This document shows positions 27,139-35,079 of a stretch of DNA of 64,000 nt, one piece after another. Position 1 is the first letter of the stretch, and each line of letters opens with the position of its first letter. Source of the stretch: Allobosea sp. CRIB-10 (GTDB lineage Bacteria > Pseudomonadota > Alphaproteobacteria > Rhizobiales > Beijerinckiaceae). The notes under the pieces are model-generated. The model was not told the origin of the DNA. It made no database searches and was given only the letters and a program-made list of their open reading frames with translations. The stretch is taken from contig NZ_FOKP01000010.1 of NCBI RefSeq assembly GCF_900112185.1, forward strand, positions 123,779 to 187,778. Reading direction: 5' to 3'. Position numbers and translations under genes: made by a program.

Positions 27139-29415
27139 ATGAAAGCCCTGACGCAAGGCCGCTATCTCGGCCGCGACGGCGAAGCCGCCTTGTTCGATGT
27201 CGGCCTCGGTGCGACGATCGCCGTGCGCATCCTCGAAGGGGATATCGGCCGGGTGACGCTGAAGCCGCAGGATGGCTACCGGCTCGACCGCGGCTGGTCG
27301 ATCGCGCCCGGCGGGCTGGAGCCGCCCTATGAGGGCCGCCCGCGCGACGATCTCTCCGGTTTCACCTGCCCGCAGGCGAGCGTCAGCGAGAGCGAAGGCA
27401 AGGTCACGCTCTCGGCCGGCGGTCTTGTCGCCGAAGTCACGCTCTCGCCCTTCGGTATCGCCTGGCGGCGCGAGGGCGAGGCGCAGCCCTTTCTGCAGGA
27501 CCGCACGACGCAGGCCTATCTGATCTCGCCGCGCACCGGCGCAGTGGCGCATTTCATGGCGCGCGACTATGCCGAGCGGCACTACGGGCTCGGCGACAAG
27601 GCCGGCCCGCTCGACCGGACCGGGCGGCGCTTTTCCATCGATGCGGTCGATCCCTGCGGCTTCGATGCCGAGCTTTCCGACCCGCTCTACAAGATGCTGC
27701 CCTTCTTCATCGTCGATGGGAAGGCGGGCGCCCATGGCGTCTTCTACGACAACCTCTCGACCGGCAGCGTCGACCTCGGCTGCACGCTCGACAATTACCA
27801 TGGCCTGTTCCGCTCCTGGAAAGGCGATGACGGCGATCTCGACTATTACGTCTTAGCCGGCCCGACCGTGCCTGATGTGGTCAGGCGCTTCTCCTGGCTG
27901 ACCGGGGGGCAGGCTTTTGCGCCGCGCTGGTCCTTCGGCTTCGGCGTCACCTCGATGGCGATCGCCGATGCGCCCGATGCGGATGCAAGGATCAGCGACT
28001 TCATCGCCAAATGCCGCAAGCACGCCATCCCCTGCGACAGCTTCCATTTCGGCTCGGGCTATACCCAGATCGGCCAGCGCCGCTACGCCTTCAACTGGAA
28101 CCGCGACAAGTTCCCGGAGCCGCTGGCGACGATGAAGCGGCTGAACAAGGCCGGCATGCAGACCGTCGCCAATCTAAAGCCCTGCCTGCTCGACGACCAT
28201 CCGCGCCTCAAGGAAGCGCTGGACCAGGGCTTCCTGGTCAAGGATTCCAAGACGGGCGAGCCGGCGGTGGCGCAGTTCTGGGACGGGCTCGGCTTCCATA
28301 TCGATTTCACCAATCCGAAGGGGCGGGCCTGGTGGCGCGCCGGCATCGAGACGGCGTTGCTCGACCACGGCTTCACCACGGTCTGGAACGACAACAACGA
28401 ATACGAGATCTGGGACGAGGACGCCGTCTGCGACGGCGACGGGCGTCCGTTCCGGCAGGCGCTGGCGCGCCCGGCGCAGCCGCTGCTGATGACCAAGCTC
28501 TCCTATGAGACGCAGGCTGCGCGCGAGCCGGGCAAGCGCCAGTATTCGATCACGCGCGGCGGCTGCGCCGGCATCTCGCGCTATGCCCAGACCTGGTCGG
28601 GCGACAACGAGACCGCCTGGAAGACGCTGCGCTACAACCTGACCCAGGGGCTCAATATGAGCCTGTCGGGCATGTTCTCGATCGGCCACGATGTCGGTGG
28701 TTTCCATGGCCCGACGCCGGGGCCGGAGCTGTTCGTCCGCTTCAACGAGTTCTGCGCGCTGTGGCCGCGCATGGTGATGAACTCCTGGAACGATGACGGC
28801 GTGGTCAACCTGCCCTGGATGTATCCGGAGATGGTGCCGCAGGTGCGCGAGGCGATCTGCCTGCGCTACCGGCTGATGCCCTATCTCTACACCCAGATGT
28901 GGCGGGCGAGCCGCGACGGCATCCCGGCGGTGCGCCCGCTGCTCTACGATTTCCCGCAGGATGCGACGGCGGTCGCGGTCGACGACGTCTTCATGCTCGG
29001 TCCGGACGTGCTGGTCGCGCCGGTGCTGGAGGAAGGCGCACGCGAGCGCGCCGTCTACCTGCCGCAGCACGAGGGTGGCTGGTATGACTGGCACAATGGC
29101 GAGCACTATCCCGGCGGCGTCACTGTCACGGTCCCCGCGCCGCTCGGCCGTTTGCCGCTGTTCGTGCGCGCCGGGGCGCTGATCCCGCTCGGCGATGCCA
29201 AGGGCATCGGCAATGAGCGCGAGCTGCTGGTCTGCGGCGTGGTCGAGGGCGCTTCCGGCGAGCTGTACGAGGATGACGGCGAGACCGCCGATTGGCGTGG
29301 CGCCGGCGCGACCGTGCTGCGCTTCGAGGTCCGCAATGGCGAGGTCGCGATCGAGCAGCAGGGCGAGGGCAAGCCTGCCTTCAACAAGATCGCGATCCGG
29401 CAGATCGGCGGCTGA
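27139..29415 (+). CDS. Glycoside hydrolase family 31 alpha-glucosidase-type enzyme
   Basis: A 758-residue protein. The TIM-barrel catalytic nucleophile is D418 in VWNDNNEYE, matching the GH31 WxDMNE position, and the acid/base is probably D489 in TWSGDNETAWKTL. Upstream HFMARDYAERHYGLGDKAGPLD and the C-terminal beta domains are typical of the family. No signal peptide is present, so it acts in the cytosol on imported sugar. It is the last gene of the sugar ABC operon, so uptake and hydrolysis of an alpha-glucoside or alpha-xyloside are coupled. Alternatives within GH31 cannot be excluded. Confidence 0.9.
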   Translation: MKALTQGRYLGRDGEAALFDVGLGATIAVRILEGDIGRVTLKPQDGYRLDRGWSIAPGGLEPPYEGRPRDDLSGFTCPQASVSESEGKVTLSAGGLVAEVTLSPFGIAWRREGEAQPFLQDRTTQAYLISPRTGAVAHFMARDYAERHYGLGDKAGPLDRTGRRFSIDAVDPCGFDAELSDPLYKMLPFFIVDGKAGAHGVFYDNLSTGSVDLGCTLDNYHGLFRSWKGDDGDLDYYVLAGPTVPDVVRRFSWLTGGQAFAPRWSFGFGVTSMAIADAPDADARISDFIAKCRKHAIPCDSFHFGSGYTQIGQRRYAFNWNRDKFPEPLATMKRLNKAGMQTVANLKPCLLDDHPRLKEALDQGFLVKDSKTGEPAVAQFWDGLGFHIDFTNPKGRAWWRAGIETALLDHGFTTVWNDNNEYEIWDEDAVCDGDGRPFRQALARPAQPLLMTKLSYETQAAREPGKRQYSITRGGCAGISRYAQTWSGDNETAWKTLRYNLTQGLNMSLSGMFSIGHDVGGFHGPTPGPELFVRFNEFCALWPRMVMNSWNDDGVVNLPWMYPEMVPQVREAICLRYRLMPYLYTQMWRASRDGIPAVRPLLYDFPQDATAVAVDDVFMLGPDVLVAPVLEEGARERAVYLPQHEGGWYDWHNGEHYPGGVTVTVPAPLGRLPLFVRAGALIPLGDAKGIGNERELLVCGVVEGASGELYEDDGETADWRGAGATVLRFEVRNGEVAIEQQGEGKPAFNKIAIRQIGG

Positions 29416-29427
29416 GCCCGATCGACG

Positions 29428-29447
29428 GCGCCGGTCTCGGCCGGCGC
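29428..29447 (+). terminator. Hairpin after the GH31 operon
   Basis: GCGCCGG-N6-CCGGCGC gives a seven-pair GC stem starting 12 bp after the stop codon, before the GntR promoter. No U-run follows, so it could equally be a transcript-stabilising hairpin. Confidence 0.4.
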
Positions 29448-29475
29448 GGTTGCTGCCTCTGGGTGCAATCTGTAT

Positions 29476-29490
29476 TTGTCGTGTCGACAA
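29476..29490. promoter_or_regulatory. GntR/FCD operator in the regulator's own leader
   Basis: TTGTCGTGTCGACAA ends exactly at the first base of the GntR start codon. It contains GTGTCGACAA, one base different from the perfect TTGTCGACAA in front of the deaminase gene. It fits the FadR-subfamily rule T-N-G-T-N(0-3)-A-C-N-A. Autoregulation is likely. Confidence 0.55.
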
Positions 29491-30206
29491 TGGGTGACGA
29501 CATGACCTACAGGACCACGGCGGCTCCGGCCGAGCGCAAGCGGGGCGAGGGCGTCAAGCTCGTCTATGACATCCTGCGCGACGACATCATCGACCTGGTG
29601 CTGCCCCCGGGCAGCCCGATCGACGAGATCCAGCTGGCCGAGCGGCTGTCGATGTCGCGCACGCCGATCCGTGAGGCGCTGGTGCGACTGGCGAGCGAGG
29701 GGTTGGTGACGACGCTGCCCAATCGCTCGACGGTGGTGTCGACCATCGACTTCCTAAACCTGCATACCTTCTTCGACGCGATCACGCTGATGTATCGCGT
29801 CACCACAAGGCTGGCGGCTGAGTTCCACGTGCCGGGGGATCTCGACGTGATCCGCGCCCGGCAAACGGCGTTTGCCAGGGCCGTCGAGGCTCATGATGCG
29901 CTCGCGATGATCGCGACCAACCGTGATTTCCATGCCGCCATCGCCGAAGCCGGGCGCAACCCGTATTACACGGGACTGTTCTGCCGCCTGCTCGACGAGG
30001 GCCGGCGCATCCTGCGGCTATATTACTCCTCTTTCGAGGATCGCCTGCCGCAGCGCTATGTGGCGGAGCATGAAGAAATGATCGCGGCAATCGCGGCCCG
30101 CGACGTCGACGGCGCCGACCGGCTGGCCAAGGCCCATGCCGATCAGATCGTCCAGCAGATCCAGCAATTGATCGCGCGCGACCGGCGCCAGACGCTGGCG
30201 CTGTAG
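29490..30206 (+). CDS. GntR family transcriptional regulator, FCD (FadR) subfamily
   Basis: A 238-residue regulator. The winged HTH occupies residues ~20-85 (LVYDILRDDIIDLVLPPGSP, SMSRTPIREALVRLASEGLV). The C-terminal FCD domain has metal-type positions in NRDFHAAIAEAGRN (D/H) and a later EHEEMIAAIAARD (His). The ATG at 29490 was chosen because a shared operator sits just before it. The same operator core lies upstream of the DHDPS-family gene that follows, so it most likely represses that gene and itself in response to a hydroxyproline-derived ligand. Confidence 0.9.
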   Translation: MGDDMTYRTTAAPAERKRGEGVKLVYDILRDDIIDLVLPPGSPIDEIQLAERLSMSRTPIREALVRLASEGLVTTLPNRSTVVSTIDFLNLHTFFDAITLMYRVTTRLAAEFHVPGDLDVIRARQTAFARAVEAHDALAMIATNRDFHAAIAEAGRNPYYTGLFCRLLDEGRRILRLYYSSFEDRLPQRYVAEHEEMIAAIAARDVDGADRLAKAHADQIVQQIQQLIARDRRQTLAL

Positions 30207-30292
30207 GGCCACTTTCTCGAGCCAACTCAACTGCCGCTCCGGGCTCGGGCCTGTCGGCGTGTGCCCGGTGGGCTGATGCGTCGAAATTTTTC

Positions 30293-30302
30293 TTGTCGAC
30301 AA
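30293..30302. promoter_or_regulatory. GntR/FCD operator before the deaminase gene
   Basis: TTGTCGACAA is a perfect 10-bp palindrome in an AT-rich stretch (AAATTTTTCTTGTCGACAAA). It matches the FadR-family rule TNGT-N2-ACNA and repeats the site at 29476-29490. It lies about 80 bp before the chosen start codon of the next gene. Confidence 0.6.
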
Positions 30303-30384
30303 ATAAAATACAAGGAGTATTATGGCTGTCGATCAAGGCGGCGAGACAGGCCGTCCATGGAACCGCCAGCCCGAGGAGCGCGTG

Positions 30385-31347
30385 ATGAAGGCCCAGATCT
30401 TTTCCGGCTGCATGCCGGCGCTGATGACCCCCTGCAAGGACGACCGCAGTCCAGACTTCGATGCGCTGGTGCGCAAGGGCAAGGAGCTGATCGCCACCGG
30501 CATGTCGGCCGTGGTCTATTGCGGCTCGATGGGTGACTGGCCGCTGCTGACCGATGCGCAGCGTATGGAAGGCGTCGAGGCCCTGGTGAAGGCCGGCGTG
30601 CCGGTGATCGTCGGCACCGGCGCGGTCAACACCGCCTCTGCCGTTGCCCACGCCGCCCATGCCCAGAAGGTCGGCGCCAAGGGGCTGATGGTGATCCCGC
30701 GCGTGCTGTCGCGCGGCTCGGTGGTCGAGGCGCAGCGCCACCATTTCAAGGCGATTCTCGCCGCGGCTCCCGATCTGCCGGCAGTGATCTACAACAGCCC
30801 CTATTATGGCTTCGCCACCCGCGCCGACCTGTTCTTCGCGCTGCGGGCCGAGCATCCCAACCTGGTCGGCTTCAAGGAGTTCGGCGGGGCGGCCGACATG
30901 CGCTATGCCGCCGAAAACATCACCAGCCGCGACGATGACGTTTCGCTGATGATCGGCGTCGACACCTGCGTCTTCCACGGCTTCGTCAATTGCGGCGCGA
31001 TCGGCGCCATCACCGGCATCGGCTGCGTGCTGCCCAGGGAGGTGCTGCACATGGTCGGCCTGAGCCAGGCGGCGGCGAAGGGCGATGTCGAGGCGCGGCG
31101 CCTCGCGCTCGAGCTGGAGGCGGCGCTCGCGGTGCTCTCCTCCTTCGACGAGGGGCCGGAGCTCGTCCTCTATTTCAAGCACATGATGGTGCTGAAGGGC
31201 GACGCCGAGTACGCCCTGCACTTCAACCCGACCGACGAGCTCGGCGAGAGCCAGCGCGGCTATGTCGAGGCGCAGCTCAAGCTGTTCGACGGCTGGTACG
31301 CGCAGTGGTCGAGGCAGGCTGCGGTGGTGCAGAAGAGCGTTGCCTGA
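30385..31347 (+). CDS. DHDPS-family 1-pyrroline-4-hydroxy-2-carboxylate deaminase-like enzyme (HypD/LhpC type)
   Basis: A 320-residue TIM-barrel lyase. The Schiff-base lysine is K164 in VGFKEFGG, with YNSP (Y136) and GSMGD in place of GTTGE. The SAVVYCGSMGDWPLLT and GVDTCVFHGFVNC stretches closely resemble bacterial hydroxyproline-pathway deaminases as I recall them. They convert 1-pyrroline-4-hydroxy-2-carboxylate to 2-oxoglutarate semialdehyde. The ATG at 30385 (GAGGAG upstream) matches the family N-terminus MxxxIFSGxxPALMTPC. An in-frame ATG at 30322 with AGGAGT upstream would add 21 residues. Confidence 0.85.
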   Translation: MKAQIFSGCMPALMTPCKDDRSPDFDALVRKGKELIATGMSAVVYCGSMGDWPLLTDAQRMEGVEALVKAGVPVIVGTGAVNTASAVAHAAHAQKVGAKGLMVIPRVLSRGSVVEAQRHHFKAILAAAPDLPAVIYNSPYYGFATRADLFFALRAEHPNLVGFKEFGGAADMRYAAENITSRDDDVSLMIGVDTCVFHGFVNCGAIGAITGIGCVLPREVLHMVGLSQAAAKGDVEARRLALELEAALAVLSSFDEGPELVLYFKHMMVLKGDAEYALHFNPTDELGESQRGYVEAQLKLFDGWYAQWSRQAAVVQKSVA

Positions 31348-31363
31348 GGGTTGCTCGGGAACA

Positions 31364-31385
31364 GCCCTCCCGGCGACGGGAGGGC
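31364..31385 (+). terminator. Rho-independent-like hairpin after the deaminase gene
   Basis: GCCCTCCCG-GCGA-CGGGAGGGC is a perfect nine-pair stem with a tetraloop, 17 bp downstream of the stop. It is followed by CTCTCTATT, a weak pyrimidine tract. Confidence 0.65.
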
Positions 31386-31573
31386 CTCTCTATTGGGCCA
31401 TAGCTGACAAGCTGCCCGACGGGACGAGTGTCTCAGTTGGGTCGAGAGCGGGCGCTCGCAATCCAGCGACTTTCCCAACCCGGGCGGGGAAGCGTCGGAC
31501 TCTTAGCATTTGGTAAGACAAATATGTTTCGGTTAATGCCTGACAGAACCCGCGACCTCATTTGGACAGATTG

Positions 31574-31810
31574 ATGCGCCTAAACGAAGGTTCTCATCTG
31601 ATTTTTATCGCGTTCGGTGCATTTTTCTTATATAGTCTGCCTTTAGTTATATTATTTATAACTATCTTGATTATTATCGTAGCGCTTTTGAGCAAAGCTG
31701 GCATCTCTGTGCCAGAGAATGTCTGGCTATGGATTTTGTTGGTCATTTTAAGTGCATTTTTACTGTTCGTCATTGGATCGGCAGTTGTCTCCGACCTAAG
31801 ATCGAACTGA
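31574..31810 (+). CDS. Small putative membrane protein in an AT-rich patch
   Basis: A 78-residue frame from the ATG at 31574 (a TTG at 31562 is also possible). Two long hydrophobic stretches are seen: FIAFGAFFLYSLPLVILFIT running into ILIIIVALL, and VWLWILLVILSAFLLFVIGS. Codon use is AT-rich and unlike every neighbour. No clear ribosome binding site is present; GGA lies about 10 bases upstream. I recognise no family. It may be a recently acquired gene, a remnant, or a non-coding AT-rich stretch that happens to be open. Confidence 0.35.
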   Translation: MRLNEGSHLIFIAFGAFFLYSLPLVILFITILIIIVALLSKAGISVPENVWLWILLVILSAFLLFVIGSAVVSDLRSN

Positions 31811-31920
31811 GTTCGATGCATGTAACGATGGCGATATGGCTGCGGATATCTTCTGGCGCTTGAAGATCAGCTATGGGTCGTGGACTGACAGTCCTGCCAG
31901 GCCTGTGGCTTTCTCGTTGG

Positions 31921-32955
31921 TCAGGCGACTGCGTCGAGCCCCAGCGCCTCCAGCCGGTCGAGTTGCTCGATCTCGGCCGCGGTCAGGGCGATGCCGTCCG
32001 CCAGCGAGCCCTCGCGGGCCTTGAAGCGGCGCTGCGAGGGCAGGCGGGCGCCCTGGCCGGCGATCGCCTCGAACAGGACCTCGGCGCGGGCGAACGGATC
32101 GCCGGGGCGGCCGGCGGAAAAGCGCTCGGGCGAGAACGCCAGGATCAGTTCGCCATGCTGCGGCGCCAGTGTCGTGGTGCCCAAGAAATCGAGCGCGCCC
32201 TGGCTGGTCAGGTCGCCGATCATCACTCCGGCCAGTAATTCGATCATGGTCGAGATCGCCGACCCCTTGTGGCCGCCGAAGGGCAGCATCGCGCCGGCGA
32301 GCGCGGCCGTCGGGTCGGTGGTCGGCTCGCCCGCGGAATCGAGGGCCCAGCCCTCGGGCAGGGGCTTGCCGGCCCGGCGATACAATTCGATCTCGCCGCG
32401 GGCCGCGACGCTGGTGGCGAAGTCGAAGACGTAAGGATGCCCGTGCTGGCGCGGCCAGCCGAAGGCGAGGGGATTGGTGCCGAGCAGGGCGCTGGTTCCG
32501 CCCGAGGGCGCGACGGTGGCGTAGCTCGGGCACATCGCCAGCGCGGCGACGCCCATCCCAGCCAGGACCTCCACTTCCGGCCACAGCGCCGAGAAATGCG
32601 TGCAGTCGTTGATCACCAGAGCGGCGAGGCCGAGCTTCCTGGCTCGCTCGGCGAGGGCCGGAGCCCCTAGCTCGAAGCCGGCGCAGGAGAAGGCGCCGCC
32701 GGCCGAAATCCGCAGCACGGCGGAGCCGTCGTCATGCAGGACCGGCTCGGCGTCGGGCGCGACCTTGCCGGCCTTGATGGTGCGCAGGCAGCCTTCGACC
32801 CGGTAGACGCCATGCGATTTGCAGCCGTCGCGCTCGCCGGCCGCGATCACGCGGGCAAGGGCGGCCGCATGAAGCGGCGACAACCCGCCCTTGCGGAAGA
32901 CCGCCTCGATCCGGCGCGTCAGCGCCTCCATGCTGAGGATCGTCAGGTCGGTCAT
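31921..32955 (-). CDS. Ldh family NAD(P)-dependent oxidoreductase (delta1-pyrroline-2-carboxylate reductase/LhpD-like)
   Basis: A 344-residue enzyme of the malate/L-lactate dehydrogenase (YlbC/DpkA) fold. Landmarks are ERDGCKSHGVYRVEGCLRTI with the catalytic His-type position, INDCTHFSALWPEVEVLAGM, GTNPLAFGWP and FGGHKGSAISTMIELLAG. Members reduce cyclic imines such as delta1-pyrroline-2-carboxylate or oxidise 2-hydroxy acids. It is divergent from the hydroxyproline epimerase across a GntR-like operator, so a proline/hydroxyproline role is favoured. Confidence 0.82.
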   Translation of the reverse strand: MTDLTILSMEALTRRIEAVFRKGGLSPLHAAALARVIAAGERDGCKSHGVYRVEGCLRTIKAGKVAPDAEPVLHDDGSAVLRISAGGAFSCAGFELGAPALAERARKLGLAALVINDCTHFSALWPEVEVLAGMGVAALAMCPSYATVAPSGGTSALLGTNPLAFGWPRQHGHPYVFDFATSVAARGEIELYRRAGKPLPEGWALDSAGEPTTDPTAALAGAMLPFGGHKGSAISTMIELLAGVMIGDLTSQGALDFLGTTTLAPQHGELILAFSPERFSAGRPGDPFARAEVLFEAIAGQGARLPSQRRFKAREGSLADGIALTAAEIEQLDRLEALGLDAVA

Positions 32956-32987
32956 GGCGTTGCCTCGTTCTATCGTTGCAAATCTGT

Positions 32988-33000
32988 ATACATGATGTAT
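32988..33000. promoter_or_regulatory. Putative GntR-type operator between divergent genes
   Basis: ATACAT-G-ATGTAT is a perfect inverted repeat, embedded in CTGTATACATGATGTATTC, 33 bp upstream of the Ldh start and 58 bp upstream of the epimerase start. FCD-type GntR sites often look like this. It differs from TTGTCGACAA, so a second regulator may be involved. Confidence 0.5.
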
Positions 33001-33057
33001 TCAAAAAGCCGACATGACTTCAAGCAGGCTCTGCACGCCTCAGGAAAGTTCTGAACC

Positions 33058-34059
33058 ATGGCCAGCCACACCTTCTCCTGCATCGACGGCCACACCTGCG
33101 GCAACCCGGTCCGCCTGGTTTCGGGCGGCGGGCCGCGCCTGGAAGGCGCGACCATGCTGGAGAAGCGGGCGCATTTCTTGCGCGAGTTCGACTGGATCCG
33201 CACCGGACTGATGTTCGAGCCGCGCGGGCACGACATGATGTCGGGCTCGATCCTCTATCCGCCGACGCGGCCCGATTGCGATGTCGCCGTGCTGTTCATC
33301 GAGACCTCGGGCTGCCTGCCGATGTGCGGACATGGCACGATCGGCACGATCACCATGGGCATCGAGAACGGGCTGATCACGCCACGCGAGCCGGGCAGGC
33401 TCTCGATCGACGCGCCGGCCGGCAAGGTCGACATCAGCTATCGCCAGGAGGGGCGCTTCGTCGAGGAGGTCCGCCTCACCAATGTGCCGGGCTTCCTCTA
33501 TGCGGAAGGGCTGACCGCCGAGGTCGAGGGGCTCGGCGAGATCGTCGTCGACGTCGCCTATGGCGGCAATTTCTACGCGATCGTCGAGCCGCAGAAGAAT
33601 TTCCGGGACATGGCCGACCACACCGCCGGCGAGCTCGTCGGCTGGTCGCCGAAGCTGCGGGCGGCGCTGAACGCCAAATACGAGTTCGTCCATCCGGAGC
33701 ATCCGGAGATCCAGGGTCTCTCCCACATCCAGTGGACCGGCAAGGCGACGCAGGACGGCGCCCATGCCCGCAACGCCGTGTTCTATGGCGAGAAGGCGAT
33801 CGACCGCTCGCCCTGCGGCACCGGCACCTCGGCGCGGATGGCGCAGCTCGCCGCCAAGGGCAAGCTCGCGGTCGGCGACGAATTCGTCCATGAATCGATC
33901 ATCGGCTCGCTGTTCAAGGGCCGGGTCGAGGCGGCGACGACGGTGGCGAACCGCCAGGCGATCATCCCCTCGATCGCCGGCTGGGCCCGAATGACCGGCT
34001 ACAACACTATCTTCATCGACGACCGCGACCCGTTCGCGCACGGCTTCGTGGTGAAGTAG
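33058..34059 (+). CDS. 4-hydroxyproline 2-epimerase (proline racemase family)
   Basis: A 333-residue cofactor-independent epimerase. Both catalytic cysteines are present: C90 in PMCGHGTIG and C253 in DRSPCGTGTSA. Two Cys argue for an epimerase rather than a trans-3-hydroxyproline dehydratase, in which one is Thr. It converts trans-4-hydroxy-L-proline to cis-4-hydroxy-D-proline, the first step of bacterial hydroxyproline catabolism (HypRE/LhpA). The C-terminus NTIFIDDRDPFAHGF is typical. The 3' end overlaps the convergent AraC gene by 47 bp. Confidence 0.92.
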   Translation: MASHTFSCIDGHTCGNPVRLVSGGGPRLEGATMLEKRAHFLREFDWIRTGLMFEPRGHDMMSGSILYPPTRPDCDVAVLFIETSGCLPMCGHGTIGTITMGIENGLITPREPGRLSIDAPAGKVDISYRQEGRFVEEVRLTNVPGFLYAEGLTAEVEGLGEIVVDVAYGGNFYAIVEPQKNFRDMADHTAGELVGWSPKLRAALNAKYEFVHPEHPEIQGLSHIQWTGKATQDGAHARNAVFYGEKAIDRSPCGTGTSARMAQLAAKGKLAVGDEFVHESIIGSLFKGRVEAATTVANRQAIIPSIAGWARMTGYNTIFIDDRDPFAHGFVVK

Positions 34060-34981
34060 ACCGCTCCGTCGTGGCCGCTCGTTCCGTCAGGCTGCGGGCG
34101 TAGCGGCCGGGCGGCTGGCCGACATGGCGGCTGAAGGCCGTGCTGAAGGTGCTGGCCGAGCCATAGCCGACCCGCTCGGCGACCTCGGCGAGGTCAACGT
34201 CACGCCGGCGCAGCAGGTCCTTGGCCAGCGCCATCCGCCAGCCCAGCAGGTATTCCATCGGCGGCACGCCGACATTGCGGGCGAAGCGCTCGAAGAAGGC
34301 CGAGCGCGACAGCCCGGCCTCCCGGGCGAGCCGGGCCATGGTCCAGGCGCGGGCCGGCTCGGCATGGATGCTGCGGATGGCGTCCGCCAGCCTGGCATCG
34401 CCGAGGCCGCGCAGGAGCCCTGCCGGCGCATCCGCCGCCTGCGTCAGCCGTAGCGCCTCGACCAGCAGGATCTCGACGAGGCGGCCGAGCACCAGCTCCC
34501 GGCCGGGCCGCTGCGCGCCGGATTCCTCGATGAGGAGCCGCACCAGGGTCGAGAGCCGCGGGACGTCGCGGATCTGGATCTGCGCCGGCAGCAATGAGAC
34601 GAGCAGGCCGGCCTCGTCGACATCGAAGGTGAAGTAGCCGCCGAGCAGGCGCACATTCGCCGGGGCGTCGGGATCGCCATGGCGCAGCTCGGTATCAGGC
34701 GAGGGCGCAAGATCGGGCGTGATCAGCACCGGCGTCGCCGGCTCGAAGCTGGACATGGTGAAGCCGGGTGTGGTCGGCAGCAGCACGAAATCGCCGGCCG
34801 CCAGGGTCAGGGCCTCCTCTCCGTCGACGGCGAGGCGGCAGCTGCCCTCGACGACCGCGCAGAAGCTGGGATGGCCGAAATCGGCATAACGCACAGCCCA
34901 GCGTCCGGCGCCGCTGATGCCCTTGGTGAACACCGCCCGCGGCCGCAGCAGGCTGATGATCTCGGCGAGCGGGTCGATCAT
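34013..34981 (-). CDS. AraC family transcriptional regulator with cupin sensor
   Basis: A 322-residue regulator. Residues ~10-190 form an AraC-type cupin ligand domain (GAGRWAVRYADFGHPSFCAV, LAAGDFVLLPTTPGF). Residues ~195-300 contain two HTH motifs (WTMARLAREAGLSRSAFFER; DLAEVAERVGYGSASTFSTA, closing FSRHVGQPPGRYAR). The tail is an Arg/Ser-rich disordered stretch that extends across the end of the epimerase gene. It is divergent from the SDR gene, its likely target. Confidence 0.9.
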   Translation of the reverse strand: MIDPLAEIISLLRPRAVFTKGISGAGRWAVRYADFGHPSFCAVVEGSCRLAVDGEEALTLAAGDFVLLPTTPGFTMSSFEPATPVLITPDLAPSPDTELRHGDPDAPANVRLLGGYFTFDVDEAGLLVSLLPAQIQIRDVPRLSTLVRLLIEESGAQRPGRELVLGRLVEILLVEALRLTQAADAPAGLLRGLGDARLADAIRSIHAEPARAWTMARLAREAGLSRSAFFERFARNVGVPPMEYLLGWRMALAKDLLRRRDVDLAEVAERVGYGSASTFSTAFSRHVGQPPGRYARSLTERAATTERSTSPRSRARTGRGRR

Positions 34982-35079
34982 GATCCGGACTATCTCAAAT
35001 CAAATATGGACTATCGATCGTAGATCGTCCTGAACGCTGCTCGTATCACGGTAGCATCGAAACCAGCAAGGACATCATC

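Noticed and set aside
31594..31821. Minus-strand frame opposite the small membrane protein
   Set aside because: Lys/Asn/Ile-rich sequence typical of an antisense reading of hydrophobic AT-rich codons.
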